The notes under the pieces: model-generated
What the model saw: the letters and a program-made list of their open reading frames with translations, nothing else
The model's database searches: none
What the model was told of the DNA's origin: nothing
In this document: one piece after another, positions 8,156-15,893 of the stretch
Numbering within the stretch: the first letter of the stretch is position 1
Layout of the letters: each line of letters starts with the position of its first letter
Origin: DATEMK01 sp035275625
Lineage (GTDB): Bacteria; Bacteroidota; Bacteroidia; AKYH767-A; OLB10
Direction of reading: 5' to 3'
Assembly: GCA_035275625.1 (NCBI GenBank)
Contig: DATEMK010000123.1
Coordinates: 1-15,893 of the forward strand
DNA: 15,893 nt
Translations under genes and position numbers: made by a program

Positions 8156-8198
8156 CGTTTAAGGATTTCGAATGGAAAATTTTAATCCAGGAGACTCC
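8156..8198 (+). repeat. Right end of duplication unit, copy 2 (partner 4861-4903)
   Basis: This matches the spacer and first nine methyltransferase codons after copy 1 at 38 of 43 positions, and shows that the duplication ran past the effector stop into the methyltransferase. Confidence 0.8.
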
Positions 8199-8225
8199 AT
8201 TGTACTTCCGGGGGTTGTGGGTTGA
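8172..8225 (+). pseudogene. 17-codon stub of a second methyltransferase gene
   Basis: The frame opens MENFNPGDSIVLPG and stops at TGA (8223-8225). The intact gene at 4877 opens MENLNSRDSLSKSN. The start codon and its distance from the effector stop are the same (16 nt), but similarity ends after the ninth or tenth codon and no domain follows. It is most simply the remainder of a duplicated methyltransferase lost by deletion, or the breakpoint of the duplication. It may still be translated as a short peptide, but no function is suggested. Confidence 0.7.
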
Positions 8226-8250
8226 GGATGCTAACGTGCTGCCACTGGCT

Positions 8251-8266
8251 GATGCCTCCGGGCATT
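8251..8266 (+). terminator. Short hairpin with UNCG-type loop between cassette and tpiA
   Basis: GATGCC (8251-8256) and GGCATT (8261-8266) pair with one G-U wobble around TCCG, giving a C(UCCG)G tetraloop of the very stable UNCG class. No T-run follows, so intrinsic termination is uncertain. It may mark the 3' end of the cassette transcript. Confidence 0.3.
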
Positions 8267-8290
8267 CTTCATTGGTTAAACAAAAAAAAT

Positions 8291-8321
8291 TTAACTTCGC
8301 TGCTGCAAAAAAATAATTTTG
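8291..8321 (+). promoter_or_regulatory. Candidate promoter of tpiA
   Basis: TAATTTTG at 8314-8321 is a perfect match to the Bacteroidota -7 element TAnnTTTG. TTA at 8291-8293, 20 nt upstream, stands in for TTG. The element is 24 nt before the start codon, so the leader would be under 20 nt. This suggests tpiA is expressed independently of the effector cassette. Confidence 0.55.
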
Positions 8322-8345
8322 AAGACTTGCTTTACACTTTAACAC

Positions 8346-9107
8346 ATGCGTCAAAAAATAGTTGCCGGTAACTGGAAAATGAACTGCACCCACCAGGAAG
8401 CAGTCACCCTTACCACAGAAATTACAGAGCTTCTGAAAAATGAAAATACGGGTGATGTAAAAATCATTATTGCACCACCGTTTGTACATCTCGGCATCGC
8501 AAGGTATTTAACACAGGATGAAAAACGGATCAGCATAGCTGCACAAAATTGTTCTTCGTTTGCATCCGGTGCATATACAGGCGAAGTTTCCGCAGCGATG
8601 ATAGAATCGGTGGCGGCAACATACGTGATCATCGGCCATTCTGAAAGAAGAAATTATTTTAATGAAACGAATGCCGCCTTAGCCGAAAAAACAAAGCTTG
8701 CTTTGCAGAATAATCTCACTCCCGTATTCTGCTGTGGTGAAACACTGGATGAACGCAAGGCAAACAACCACTTTGAAGTGATAGCACAACAGTTAAATGA
8801 ATCTGTTTTTCTCCTTGATGAAAAGGATTTTCGTAAAATCATTATTGCTTATGAGCCTGTATGGGCTATCGGCACAGGTGTAACCGCAAGTCCCGCCCAG
8901 GCGCAGGAAATACATGCCTTCATCAGGAATCTAATCGCAAAAAAATATTCTTACCAGGCTGCAGAAAGCGCTTCTATACTTTATGGCGGAAGCTGCAACG
9001 AGCAAAATGCAAAGGAACTTTTCTCACAAAAAGATATAGATGGAGGATTGATTGGCGGTGCTTCACTGAAAGCGCAAAGCTTTGTAAAAATCATTAAAAG
9101 CTTTTAG
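8346..9107 (+). CDS. tpiA: Triosephosphate isomerase
   Basis: This enzyme interconverts dihydroxyacetone phosphate and glyceraldehyde 3-phosphate in glycolysis and gluconeogenesis, in the cytoplasm. The 253-aa length is typical. All catalytic residues are present: N9 and K11 in GNWKMN, H98 in IIGHSERR, and E170 in AYEPVWAIGTG, which also starts the flexible loop 6. The phosphate-binding segments near the C-terminus (ILYGGSCN and GLIGGASL) are intact. The start is supported by the family N-terminus (MRQKIVAGNWKMN) and the short distance from the promoter. It is a core gene between two accessory regions and has no evident functional link to either. Confidence 0.98.
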   Translation: MRQKIVAGNWKMNCTHQEAVTLTTEITELLKNENTGDVKIIIAPPFVHLGIARYLTQDEKRISIAAQNCSSFASGAYTGEVSAAMIESVAATYVIIGHSERRNYFNETNAALAEKTKLALQNNLTPVFCCGETLDERKANNHFEVIAQQLNESVFLLDEKDFRKIIIAYEPVWAIGTGVTASPAQAQEIHAFIRNLIAKKYSYQAAESASILYGGSCNEQNAKELFSQKDIDGGLIGGASLKAQSFVKIIKSF

Positions 9108-9440
9108 GCGAATTTTACTTTTCGGGCATTTTAGTTTTGCTATTTCTTTTACGTAATTAAAAAGGGTTTAATCATTTCAAATTCCTGCTTAAAACCCTGT
9201 TGAAAAAATAAACCGCAAGCATCCGGGTTTTAACCTTTTCGTTTATACTTTTCACCAATGAAAAATATGCATTGGTCACATTTTTCCGGCTGAACAGGAT
9301 TAAATTTTACTTTTAATAAAAATTTTTAACCCTGATTACAGCAGTATTTAAGAACCAAAAAATCATCCGTTTTGAGTATTGAATGGTTAGTTCAAGGGCA
9401 GTAATTTTACAGTTTAATGCAGGTAATCAAACATGAATAA
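9108..9440. other. Intergenic region with alternating GGGTTTTAA / TTAAAACCC motifs
   Basis: No convincing ORF is seen in these 333 bp. The sequence is AT-rich and holds related motifs in alternating orientation: AGGGTTTAA (9163-9171), TTAAAACCCT (9189-9198), GGGTTTTAA (9225-9233) and TTAACCCT (9326-9333). The second can pair with the first (7 bp) or the third (9 bp, 27-nt loop), so alternative hairpins are possible. A candidate promoter for the next gene lies at 9379-9408. Confidence 0.5.
9379..9408 (+). promoter_or_regulatory. Candidate promoter of the T9SS gene cluster
   Basis: TTG at 9379-9381 and TAATTTT at 9402-9408 are 20 nt apart, matching Bacteroidota promoter spacing; the last base of the -7 box is A instead of G. 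It lies 32 nt before the start codon at 9441. The later genes in the cluster have small gaps (12 and 60 bp), so it may serve all three. Confidence 0.45.
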
Positions 9441-12131
9441 ATGAAAAAAATTTACACCACCATCATTATTTTGTTTTTTACAATAAAAAGTTTTTCTCAG
9501 TATTTTGACCAAAGCTTTATCCTGTCTTTAACTAATTCCTACTCTATCCAGAACATGTCATTCGGTTTTTTCTCTGTTGATAAATACGGAAACCGTTATG
9601 CACATACCCTTATCGGAACACAAGGGTATCCCCCGAACGGACATTTTAAATGCATCAAAAGCAATGGGAGCGGATGGAGTTTAATAATGAATAGTTCTTA
9701 TGGTGCAGCTATGACAGAAGCCCAACCCGATAATTTTGGAAATACAATTTGTGCGGGTTATACCAATTCTCTTTTCCATTTTAACGCTGCTCAAACGGTT
9801 TCTTATCAGGGTGGAAATTTTTATGTAAAGTTTGACTCGCTGGGAAATCCCTTATGGGCTGTTCCGCGTTACGGAAGTTCTCCTGCTGCCGATAAGGCCG
9901 GTGGTTTTATTTCCGTGGGCGGAGGAACCATTTATAAGTATAATTCTGATGGAAATATTACATGGCAAAAACCGGGTGGAGGAGGTTATACAGCAACTTC
10001 TTTTGACAATGAATATTTTTACCTCCTTGGAACAAGTTTATCAAAGTGCGATACAGCAGGAAATATTATTTGGACCACCGGATCTTATGCAGGCAGTAAT
10101 AAGCTGGTTACTGATAGTATGGAGAATATCTATATACGTTCAGGAAGCAATATACATAAACTGGACAGCGCAGGGAATTTTATTTTTACACGAACCTATC
10201 CCGGCATGGTGGATTATACAATAGATAAAGGCGGTAACATTTTTATTTTGCTTGAACGCTATGTTAAAAAATACGATGTGTCCGGGTTTAGCCTGCTCTG
10301 GAGTTATTATTCAACTGCTGAAGTAGAGAACAAAAAAATGGGCGTTGACAGGAATAACAGAATTCACTATGTAGCCTATTACTCAGACTATACTGATAAT
10401 TTTCAGCCAAATGAAATTTTCCTGCCCCCGGCTTTTCACCATAGTCCTGCAGGAATTTATTCATACCTGAGTTTTTTATGTGCAAGGATTTCACAGGATC
10501 CGGCTTCGGCTTTAAATACTATTCTTACAGGTAATATGCCATTAAACACAGTGCAAAATGCCTGTTCCGGGAGCACATTTGATTGTCCTTTTACTATAAA
10601 CTCGTTTCCGGTCAATCCTCCGTTCAACCCTATGTTTAAAGTACAACTAAGTGATTCTTCGGGAAGCTTTGCAAATGCTTCCATTATCGGTCAGGGAAAT
10701 TATTCTCCCATTTCATGCACTATACCTGGTTCTGTGGTCCCGGGAAACAATTACAGGACACGGGTGATGGTGTCAGATTTCTCACTGACAGGAACTCCTA
10801 ACGCAAATGGTTCTTTTAAAATACAAACGTCACCTCCTTCAGCGTTTACGGTAAGCAATTACGGTAAATTTAAGAATGGAGCTTTTTATGGTTGTGCCGG
10901 AGGCGCACCAGTACAACTAACTGCTGTAACCCTTCCAAACTGCAAATATCAATGGTATGGTTACGACTTCTATGATGAGAGCTATATTTATATACCCGGT
11001 GCCATTGATACAACTTATAATGTGACCTCATCAAACAACAAAACTTATTATGTATTGTTTACAACTGACACCATATTCGGCTGTACCGGTATTTCAGGAA
11101 TTAAAACAATTGTATTCTCTGCTCCCGTTGCTCCTTATATAAGTAACTTACCCGCCTCCGTGTGCCTGGATCACGCTCCGGTTAATTTAAACGGGCAGCC
11201 ATCCGGTGGTGTGTTTTCAGGAAGCGGCATGACCGGGAAATTTTTTCATCCTGATTCAGCAGGTACAGGCGTTCATAACATAACATATACTTACGATTCA
11301 TGGGGATGCGGAATTGTGGATACCGTGCAATCAATAACCGTTAAGGGGCTTCCTTCCGCTGGCATTACAGCAAGCGATCCCACAACATTTTGCTCCGGGG
11401 GAAGTGTCGTGCTGAATGCTCCCGTTTATAATAACAGAGCTTACCAATGGAAAAAAGGAGGGACGGATATTCCGGGAGCTACTTCATCAAATTATACTGC
11501 ATCGATCGGGGGAGTTTATAAAGCAGCCGTTACAAATACTGTATCAGGATGTTCAAAAACCACGGTGCCCGGTAAGGTAGTTACAGTTAATCCTTTGCCG
11601 GATGCAACTATTACTCCGCAGGGACCCACAACATTTTGCGCAGGCGGAAGTGTTATACTCAGCGCAAATACAGGTACAGGATTGACCTATCGCTGGAAAA
11701 AAGACGGAACAACTATTCCCGGGGCAACTTCTGTAAATTATGTAGCAACAACAGGAGGTGTTTATAAAGTGAAAGAACTTAACAGCTATGGATGTTCAAA
11801 ACTTTCAACAGGAGTTGTTGTGTCGGTTCCATGCAGGGAGGAAGAAGAATTAAATGATATCAGCGGAGGTATATCAATATTTCCTAATCCTGCTTCAGGA
11901 AAATTCACCATCCGATCTCTCACCGGAAAAATCTCCCAAATCATCATTACTAACGTCTCCGGTCAAATCATTTACAAAAATGAATTTCCTGGTTCCCCTT
12001 CAGAGCTTGTCCCGAATTATCGGGAGGTCAGGGGTGTTGAAATTGATTTAACCAATCAGCCCAAAGGAATTTATTTGATCCAGGTAATAACCGGTAAAGA
12101 AGTTTATAATGAGAAAATAATTTTGAATTAA
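9441..12131 (+). CDS. Secreted multidomain protein with propeller-like repeats, Ig-like modules and T9SS tail, paralogue A
   Basis: This 896-aa protein is probably exported and then secreted or surface-attached through T9SS. It starts with a signal peptide (MKKIYTTIIILFFTIKSFSQ). Repeats of the form [IV]xKxDxxGNxxW begin at residues 128, 164, 200, 238 and 275, a 36-38 residue period that suggests beta-propeller blades. An Ig-like region with YGCAGG and YQWY lies near 475-555, followed by a GGVFSGSGM-type module near 556-632. Two tandem Ig-like domains (about 638-715 and 716-795) each carry a TTFC[SA]GGS start, a WKK core and GCSK near the end. The type A sorting domain begins near 812 (ISIFPNPASGKF). 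It carries a 7-codon insertion (12003-12023) that paralogue B lacks. Its ligand is unknown; adhesin-like or surface roles are usual for such architectures. The ATG at 9441 is chosen because it directly precedes the signal peptide; an ATG at 9433 gives only three codons. Confidence 0.85.
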   Translation: MKKIYTTIIILFFTIKSFSQYFDQSFILSLTNSYSIQNMSFGFFSVDKYGNRYAHTLIGTQGYPPNGHFKCIKSNGSGWSLIMNSSYGAAMTEAQPDNFGNTICAGYTNSLFHFNAAQTVSYQGGNFYVKFDSLGNPLWAVPRYGSSPAADKAGGFISVGGGTIYKYNSDGNITWQKPGGGGYTATSFDNEYFYLLGTSLSKCDTAGNIIWTTGSYAGSNKLVTDSMENIYIRSGSNIHKLDSAGNFIFTRTYPGMVDYTIDKGGNIFILLERYVKKYDVSGFSLLWSYYSTAEVENKKMGVDRNNRIHYVAYYSDYTDNFQPNEIFLPPAFHHSPAGIYSYLSFLCARISQDPASALNTILTGNMPLNTVQNACSGSTFDCPFTINSFPVNPPFNPMFKVQLSDSSGSFANASIIGQGNYSPISCTIPGSVVPGNNYRTRVMVSDFSLTGTPNANGSFKIQTSPPSAFTVSNYGKFKNGAFYGCAGGAPVQLTAVTLPNCKYQWYGYDFYDESYIYIPGAIDTTYNVTSSNNKTYYVLFTTDTIFGCTGISGIKTIVFSAPVAPYISNLPASVCLDHAPVNLNGQPSGGVFSGSGMTGKFFHPDSAGTGVHNITYTYDSWGCGIVDTVQSITVKGLPSAGITASDPTTFCSGGSVVLNAPVYNNRAYQWKKGGTDIPGATSSNYTASIGGVYKAAVTNTVSGCSKTTVPGKVVTVNPLPDATITPQGPTTFCAGGSVILSANTGTGLTYRWKKDGTTIPGATSVNYVATTGGVYKVKELNSYGCSKLSTGVVVSVPCREEEELNDISGGISIFPNPASGKFTIRSLTGKISQIIITNVSGQIIYKNEFPGSPSELVPNYREVRGVEIDLTNQPKGIYLIQVITGKEVYNEKIILN
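12003..12026 (+). repeat. In-frame palindromic insertion in a T9SS sorting domain
   Basis: Compared with paralogue B, paralogue A has 21 extra nucleotides here. They contain the inverted repeat TCCCGA-ATTA-TCGGGA (12010-12025) and are bounded by GAG on both sides (12003-12005 and 12024-12026). The insertion adds seven codons (ELVPNYR) without breaking the frame, in a loop between conserved strands. Confidence 0.65.
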
Positions 12132-12143
12132 AATTTTAACATC

Positions 12144-14717
12144 ATGATTAAAAGAATCACATTCCTTTTTATCTTATTCTTATCCTTTGAAAAATCTTTT
12201 TCCCAGTACATCCAGCAAACAAGAGTGCTGGCATCTTCGCCTTCCATGCATTATTATGACTGGACTGTCGGCCGTTCCTATAGTTTTGATGAGCATGGAA
12301 GAGCTTACTATGCAATTAATTATCGAAATTGCTGTTTAGCTTTTCCTCCTTTTGCTGAGTATAATCGTTATGACTTTACGCTAAATCAGTTAAAAACAAA
12401 AAGCGAGGATGGGGACTGGCACTATACTTTTCCAGGCCATTATAACGCGTTTTACGGATTAAATTCACATTATAATGCGTTGAGAAAAATCATTCCCGGA
12501 GCAATTGGATGGACAGCCTCACCACCGCTTAATTTAAATAAGTTTAAGTATATCGAAGAAGATTATTTTCAAAATGTTTACTATTTGAACTCTGATAGTA
12601 TTGCAAAATTTGATTCAACCGGGACTCTTTTATGGAAGAAAAGTGGTGGCGGCAATCTTGTTAAAGCCGATTTGAGCGGCAATTATTACATTTCAACCGG
12701 TAGTAATATTTTAAAGTATGATCCCGATGGCAATTTAATCCGCAGCATGCCTTATTACGGCATTTCGCACTTTGTTATTTCAAAAGATTGTTACCTGTAT
12801 CTCGCCTCTTCAGCCATTACAAAATTAGATTCTGCCGGCAATGTTGTTTACCAGTCTCCTCATTCGGCATCTAACTTAGCCGTGGATAAAAACGGCAATG
12901 TTTATTTTATCGGGAGCAGTGTTTCCAAGCTGGATTCCACAGGAACCACCATTCTCTGGACCTCTCCCGGAGGCGGTTTGGCAATAGGAGTGGATTCTTT
13001 ATTTAACTGTTATACTCTCGGAACCACCTCATCCGGATTTGTGGCGCCTGATCATCTCTTGCAGTATAATACCATTGCTTCCAATTCATATTATTTGTAT
13101 ATCACAAAAATTTCCTCCCAGCCTACCCCCTCAGATACGGTTACAACCTGGCCTGTTTCTCCAACGCTTCACCGGATTTGTGTTGGTGATTCAATTAATA
13201 TCCATGTTAGCTTTTTCATGCATCACTCTTTGGTGCCTTTTAAGGTTCAGCTCTCGGATTCAACAGGGAGTTTTTCATCTCCCTTATTGTTAGGAACGGG
13301 CAGTTCGGCATATTTTAAAGTATTCATACCTGCGTCAGTCCCTCCCGGCAATGGATATCGCATCAGGGTAAGAACAACAACCGGTTCCCCCATTTTAATC
13401 CCGAACACAGACGGGCCATTCAGAATTGGTAATACTACTTCGCAAATAGTTTCAGCCATTAATGCAAATTTTAATGGTGGGAGCAGCTACAGGGGTTGTG
13501 CCGGCACTCCTGCACAATTAGTTTGTAATACAAACGTAAACTTTCTTTACCAGTGGTATTATATTACATCCAGCCCGAACGGAGGAGTGTACAATAGTAT
13601 AGCAGGTGCAACGGATTCAATTTATTCAATAACCTCCTCTAACAATCATTTTAATTATGCAGTTCATATTACTGATACCGCAGCAGGGTGCGGCAGGATG
13701 TCAGCTACAACGATTATGATTTTTGATTCTCCAACTCCTGCAACCATTGGTAATCTTCCGGCTGCAATTTGCCTTAATCAACCGCCAATAACGTTATCAG
13801 GTCAGCCTTGGGGAGGAGCTTTTTCAGGTGATGGAATGTATGGAAAAATTTTTTATCCTGATTCTGCAGGAGTAGGTGCACATGCAATAACTTATTCTTA
13901 TAATAATTTTGGATGCGGTATCATTGATACAACAGTAACGGTATCAGTTAAATCTCTCCCATCTTCAGCAATTACACCAAACGGATCAGTGTCCTTCTGC
14001 TCAGGCGACAGCATTATTTTAAATGCTCCTGCTAATAATAACAGGACTTACCAGTGGAAAAAAGGTGGGAATGATATTGCAGGAGCAACAGTATCCAATT
14101 ATACTGCATCCATAGGAGGAGTTTATAAAGTAACCGTGACAAACACTATTTCAGGATGTTCAAAAACTACCGTGCCGGGTACGGTAGTTACAGTTAATCC
14201 TTTGCCGGGTGCAACTATTACCCCACAGGGGCCCACGACATTTTGCGCAGGCGGAAGTGTTATACTCAGCGCAAATACCGGGGCAGGATTGACCTATCGC
14301 TGGAAAAAAGACGGAACATCTATTCCCGGGGCCACTTCTGAAAATTATACAGCAACAACCGGGGGTGTTTATAAGGTGAAAGAACTTAACAGCTATGGAT
14401 GTTCAAAACTTTCCACAGGAGTTCTCGTGTCAGTGCCATGCAGGGAGGGAGAAGAATTAAATGAAAGTAGCGTAGAAATATCAATATTTCCCAATCCTGC
14501 TCCAGGGAAATTCACCATTCAATCCCTCATCGGAAAAATCTCACAAATCACTATTACTAACGTCTCAGGTCAAACCATTTATAAAAGGGAATTTCCGGGT
14601 TCTCCTCCGGAGGTCAGGGGTGTTGAAATTGATTTAACCAACCAGTCAAAAGGAGTTTACATGGTACAGGTAATAGCAGACAAAGAAGTTAACAATCAGA
14701 AAATTATTTTGCAATAA
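12144..14717 (+). CDS. Secreted multidomain protein with propeller-like repeats, Ig-like modules and T9SS tail, paralogue B
   Basis: This 857-aa protein is a tandem paralogue of the preceding gene, 12 bp downstream and likely in the same transcript. It has a signal peptide (MIKRITFLFILFLSFEKSFSQ). Repeats of the form [IV][ALTS]K[FYL]D begin at residues 153, 189, 225 and 260, again with a period of about 36. An Ig-like region (YRGCAGTPAQLVC, YQWY), a GGAFSGDGM module, two tandem Ig-like domains (about 605-685 and 686-765) and a type A T9SS sorting domain from about 778 (ISIFPNPAPGKF) follow. The last 250 or so residues are nearly the same as in paralogue A, while the first 330 are hardly alignable outside the repeat motif. 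This suggests duplication with conserved display and secretion modules and a fast-changing N-terminal region. The function is unknown; a surface binding role is inferred from the architecture. Confidence 0.85.
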   Translation: MIKRITFLFILFLSFEKSFSQYIQQTRVLASSPSMHYYDWTVGRSYSFDEHGRAYYAINYRNCCLAFPPFAEYNRYDFTLNQLKTKSEDGDWHYTFPGHYNAFYGLNSHYNALRKIIPGAIGWTASPPLNLNKFKYIEEDYFQNVYYLNSDSIAKFDSTGTLLWKKSGGGNLVKADLSGNYYISTGSNILKYDPDGNLIRSMPYYGISHFVISKDCYLYLASSAITKLDSAGNVVYQSPHSASNLAVDKNGNVYFIGSSVSKLDSTGTTILWTSPGGGLAIGVDSLFNCYTLGTTSSGFVAPDHLLQYNTIASNSYYLYITKISSQPTPSDTVTTWPVSPTLHRICVGDSINIHVSFFMHHSLVPFKVQLSDSTGSFSSPLLLGTGSSAYFKVFIPASVPPGNGYRIRVRTTTGSPILIPNTDGPFRIGNTTSQIVSAINANFNGGSSYRGCAGTPAQLVCNTNVNFLYQWYYITSSPNGGVYNSIAGATDSIYSITSSNNHFNYAVHITDTAAGCGRMSATTIMIFDSPTPATIGNLPAAICLNQPPITLSGQPWGGAFSGDGMYGKIFYPDSAGVGAHAITYSYNNFGCGIIDTTVTVSVKSLPSSAITPNGSVSFCSGDSIILNAPANNNRTYQWKKGGNDIAGATVSNYTASIGGVYKVTVTNTISGCSKTTVPGTVVTVNPLPGATITPQGPTTFCAGGSVILSANTGAGLTYRWKKDGTSIPGATSENYTATTGGVYKVKELNSYGCSKLSTGVLVSVPCREGEELNESSVEISIFPNPAPGKFTIQSLIGKISQITITNVSGQTIYKREFPGSPPEVRGVEIDLTNQSKGVYMVQVIADKEVNNQKIILQ

Positions 14718-14777
14718 ATTAATTCCCTCCACTTAGTTCCGGAAAAAAAACATGACTCGATTCCAAAACAATACAGT

Positions 14778-15893
14778 ATGAAAAAAAGCATTAACATATC
14801 AATTGTTGTAATCTTTATAACATTTAATTTATGCTCTGCACAAAAAGTCGAATGGACTTTATCTGCTGTTGATTCACTGGAAAATGATTATGGAGTGGGC
14901 GTGGTTATTGATGAAGCTAAAAATATTTATTTGTGCGGCTCTGCCGGTGATTTTTCATCCTCACCTGACTCTGCCCGGCTGCAGGGACTGTTGAATATGT
15001 ATGTAAAAAAGGGATTTATTATTAAACTGGACAGCAACTCGAATTATATTAAACATGCCAATTACCCCAATAAAACTTTTTCGTTCGCACCATCATTTTA
15101 TGGAAATAACCTGAACCGCTTATTTGTATTTCAAACTAACCTTTATCATTTTGATATATATGTGATTGATACTTCCTTAAATTTTATTTTCAATAAATAT
15201 ATTTATTTAGGTAATGGACTTCATCATTTGAATAGCTTTTATGCCGCCTCAAATAATAAATGTTACCTGGCAGGAGATTATAATTATTTTGATCCGCCAA
15301 CCTGGAAAACGAATAAATTTGCAATAACTATGGATCAAATCGGCAACCTGGCTTATTATTGCATTGATTCACTCTGGTGTACCGATATTTATACAAATGG
15401 TTATTATAACGGATGGGCCTCGGGGACTTCAATTTATTCCAGCCCTGATGATTTTCGGGTAGGTCATATAAATCATAATACCGATAATAGTTACAGCTTT
15501 ATTGCCGGATACCAGGCTCCTTTTACAGGAGCAATTTGCAATGTGAATTACTACCCGGGATATATCAATGGTTTTCTCGCAAGGTTGGATAATGCAGGCA
15601 ATTGTATCTGGACAAAAAATGTGAGGTACCGGCAAGCCGCAGGCGTCCTGAATTCAGGAGGCTATAAGCTGGATGATGAAGGCAATTTTTATATTAACTG
15701 GTTAACAAATGATTCCTTATTTATTGATAACTCATTGGTCACTTCTAATACTGCTAAATATAATGGATATATTATAAAAATAAATAAATACGGATTGGTA
15801 GAATCGAAATTTCCTTACTACCGGTCAAACGGAATAGCTTATGGTACGCGCACATGGGCTGTTGATGGCAAAAATGTATACCTGGCAGGAAAT
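14778..15893 (+). CDS. Secreted repeat protein, 3'-truncated by window edge, third member of the cluster
   Basis: The frame is open from the ATG at 14778 to the window end (372 codons), so the C-terminus is not visible. A signal peptide (MKKSINISIVVIFITFNLCSA, then Q) is followed by SBBP/propeller-like segments. These are GVGVVIDEAKNIYLCGS near residues 41-57, IIKLDSNSN near 82-90, ARLDNAGNCIWT near 269-280, and GGYKLDDEGNFYI near 294-306. The LDxxGN motif is shared with the two preceding proteins, but the sequence is otherwise different. It lies 60 bp after paralogue B, on the same strand. By analogy it probably ends in a T9SS domain beyond the window; that is a prediction only. There is no lipobox, so it is not expected to be a lipoprotein. 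Confidence 0.75.
   Translation, partial: MKKSINISIVVIFITFNLCSAQKVEWTLSAVDSLENDYGVGVVIDEAKNIYLCGSAGDFSSSPDSARLQGLLNMYVKKGFIIKLDSNSNYIKHANYPNKTFSFAPSFYGNNLNRLFVFQTNLYHFDIYVIDTSLNFIFNKYIYLGNGLHHLNSFYAASNNKCYLAGDYNYFDPPTWKTNKFAITMDQIGNLAYYCIDSLWCTDIYTNGYYNGWASGTSIYSSPDDFRVGHINHNTDNSYSFIAGYQAPFTGAICNVNYYPGYINGFLARLDNAGNCIWTKNVRYRQAAGVLNSGGYKLDDEGNFYINWLTNDSLFIDNSLVTSNTAKYNGYIIKINKYGLVESKFPYYRSNGIAYGTRTWAVDGKNVYLAGN

Noticed and set aside
9100..9107. TAAAAGCTTTTA palindrome at the tpiA stop codon
   Set aside because: It lies mostly inside the last codons, has no loop and no T-run, and is not a credible terminator.
9337..9349. ACAGCAGTAT shared with the DUF4157 leader repeat
   Set aside because: Only about ten bases match and the surrounding sequence differs, so it was treated as chance.

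Overview
The window reads as chromosomal DNA from a Bacteroidota bacterium, possibly of the Chitinophagales/Sphingobacteriales type. Three things point there: several secreted proteins end in type IX secretion (T9SS) C-terminal sorting domains; the candidate promoters fit the Bacteroidota form (TTG, about 20 nt, TAnnTTTG) rather than a sigma70 form; and the homogentisate dioxygenase resembles the variant I recall from that phylum. No tRNA, rRNA, CRISPR array or recognisable insertion sequence was seen.

Layout. (1) 2-1084 (+): 3' part of homogentisate 1,2-dioxygenase, cut by the left edge. (2) 1112-2884 (-): a secreted FG-GAP/VCBS repeat protein with a T9SS tail, convergent with it. (3) 3147-8225 (+): the accessory part of the window. 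Two DUF4157-domain proteins (555 and 552 aa) are tandem paralogues on either side of a 527-aa MidA-like methyltransferase with a C-terminal TPR region. The repeat unit includes the 5' leader, the whole toxin-like gene and the first codons of the methyltransferase, so a 17-codon methyltransferase stub sits behind copy 2. A possible relic of a methyltransferase 3' end lies in front of copy 1. (4) 8346-9107 (+): triosephosphate isomerase, a housekeeping gene with its own near-consensus promoter. (5) 9441 to the right edge (+): three consecutive secreted-protein genes. The first two are mosaic paralogues with about 36-residue repeats near the N-terminus, Ig-like modules and T9SS tails. The third is cut by the right edge.

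How the parts may work together. The DUF4157 proteins lack signal peptides, carry an HExxH motif, and end in a region whose H-(28)-N-(8)-E spacing resembles the active site of non-specific beta-beta-alpha-metal nucleases. DUF4157 is known as a domain of effectors loaded into extracellular contractile injection systems (eCIS). My inference is that this is an orphan effector cassette (effector, methyltransferase, effector) that expanded by tandem duplication and is delivered by an apparatus encoded elsewhere. No eCIS structural gene is present here. The role of the methyltransferase is unknown; chaperone, modifier or immunity functions are possible but unproven. The T9SS genes at the right form a separate surface or secreted protein cluster.
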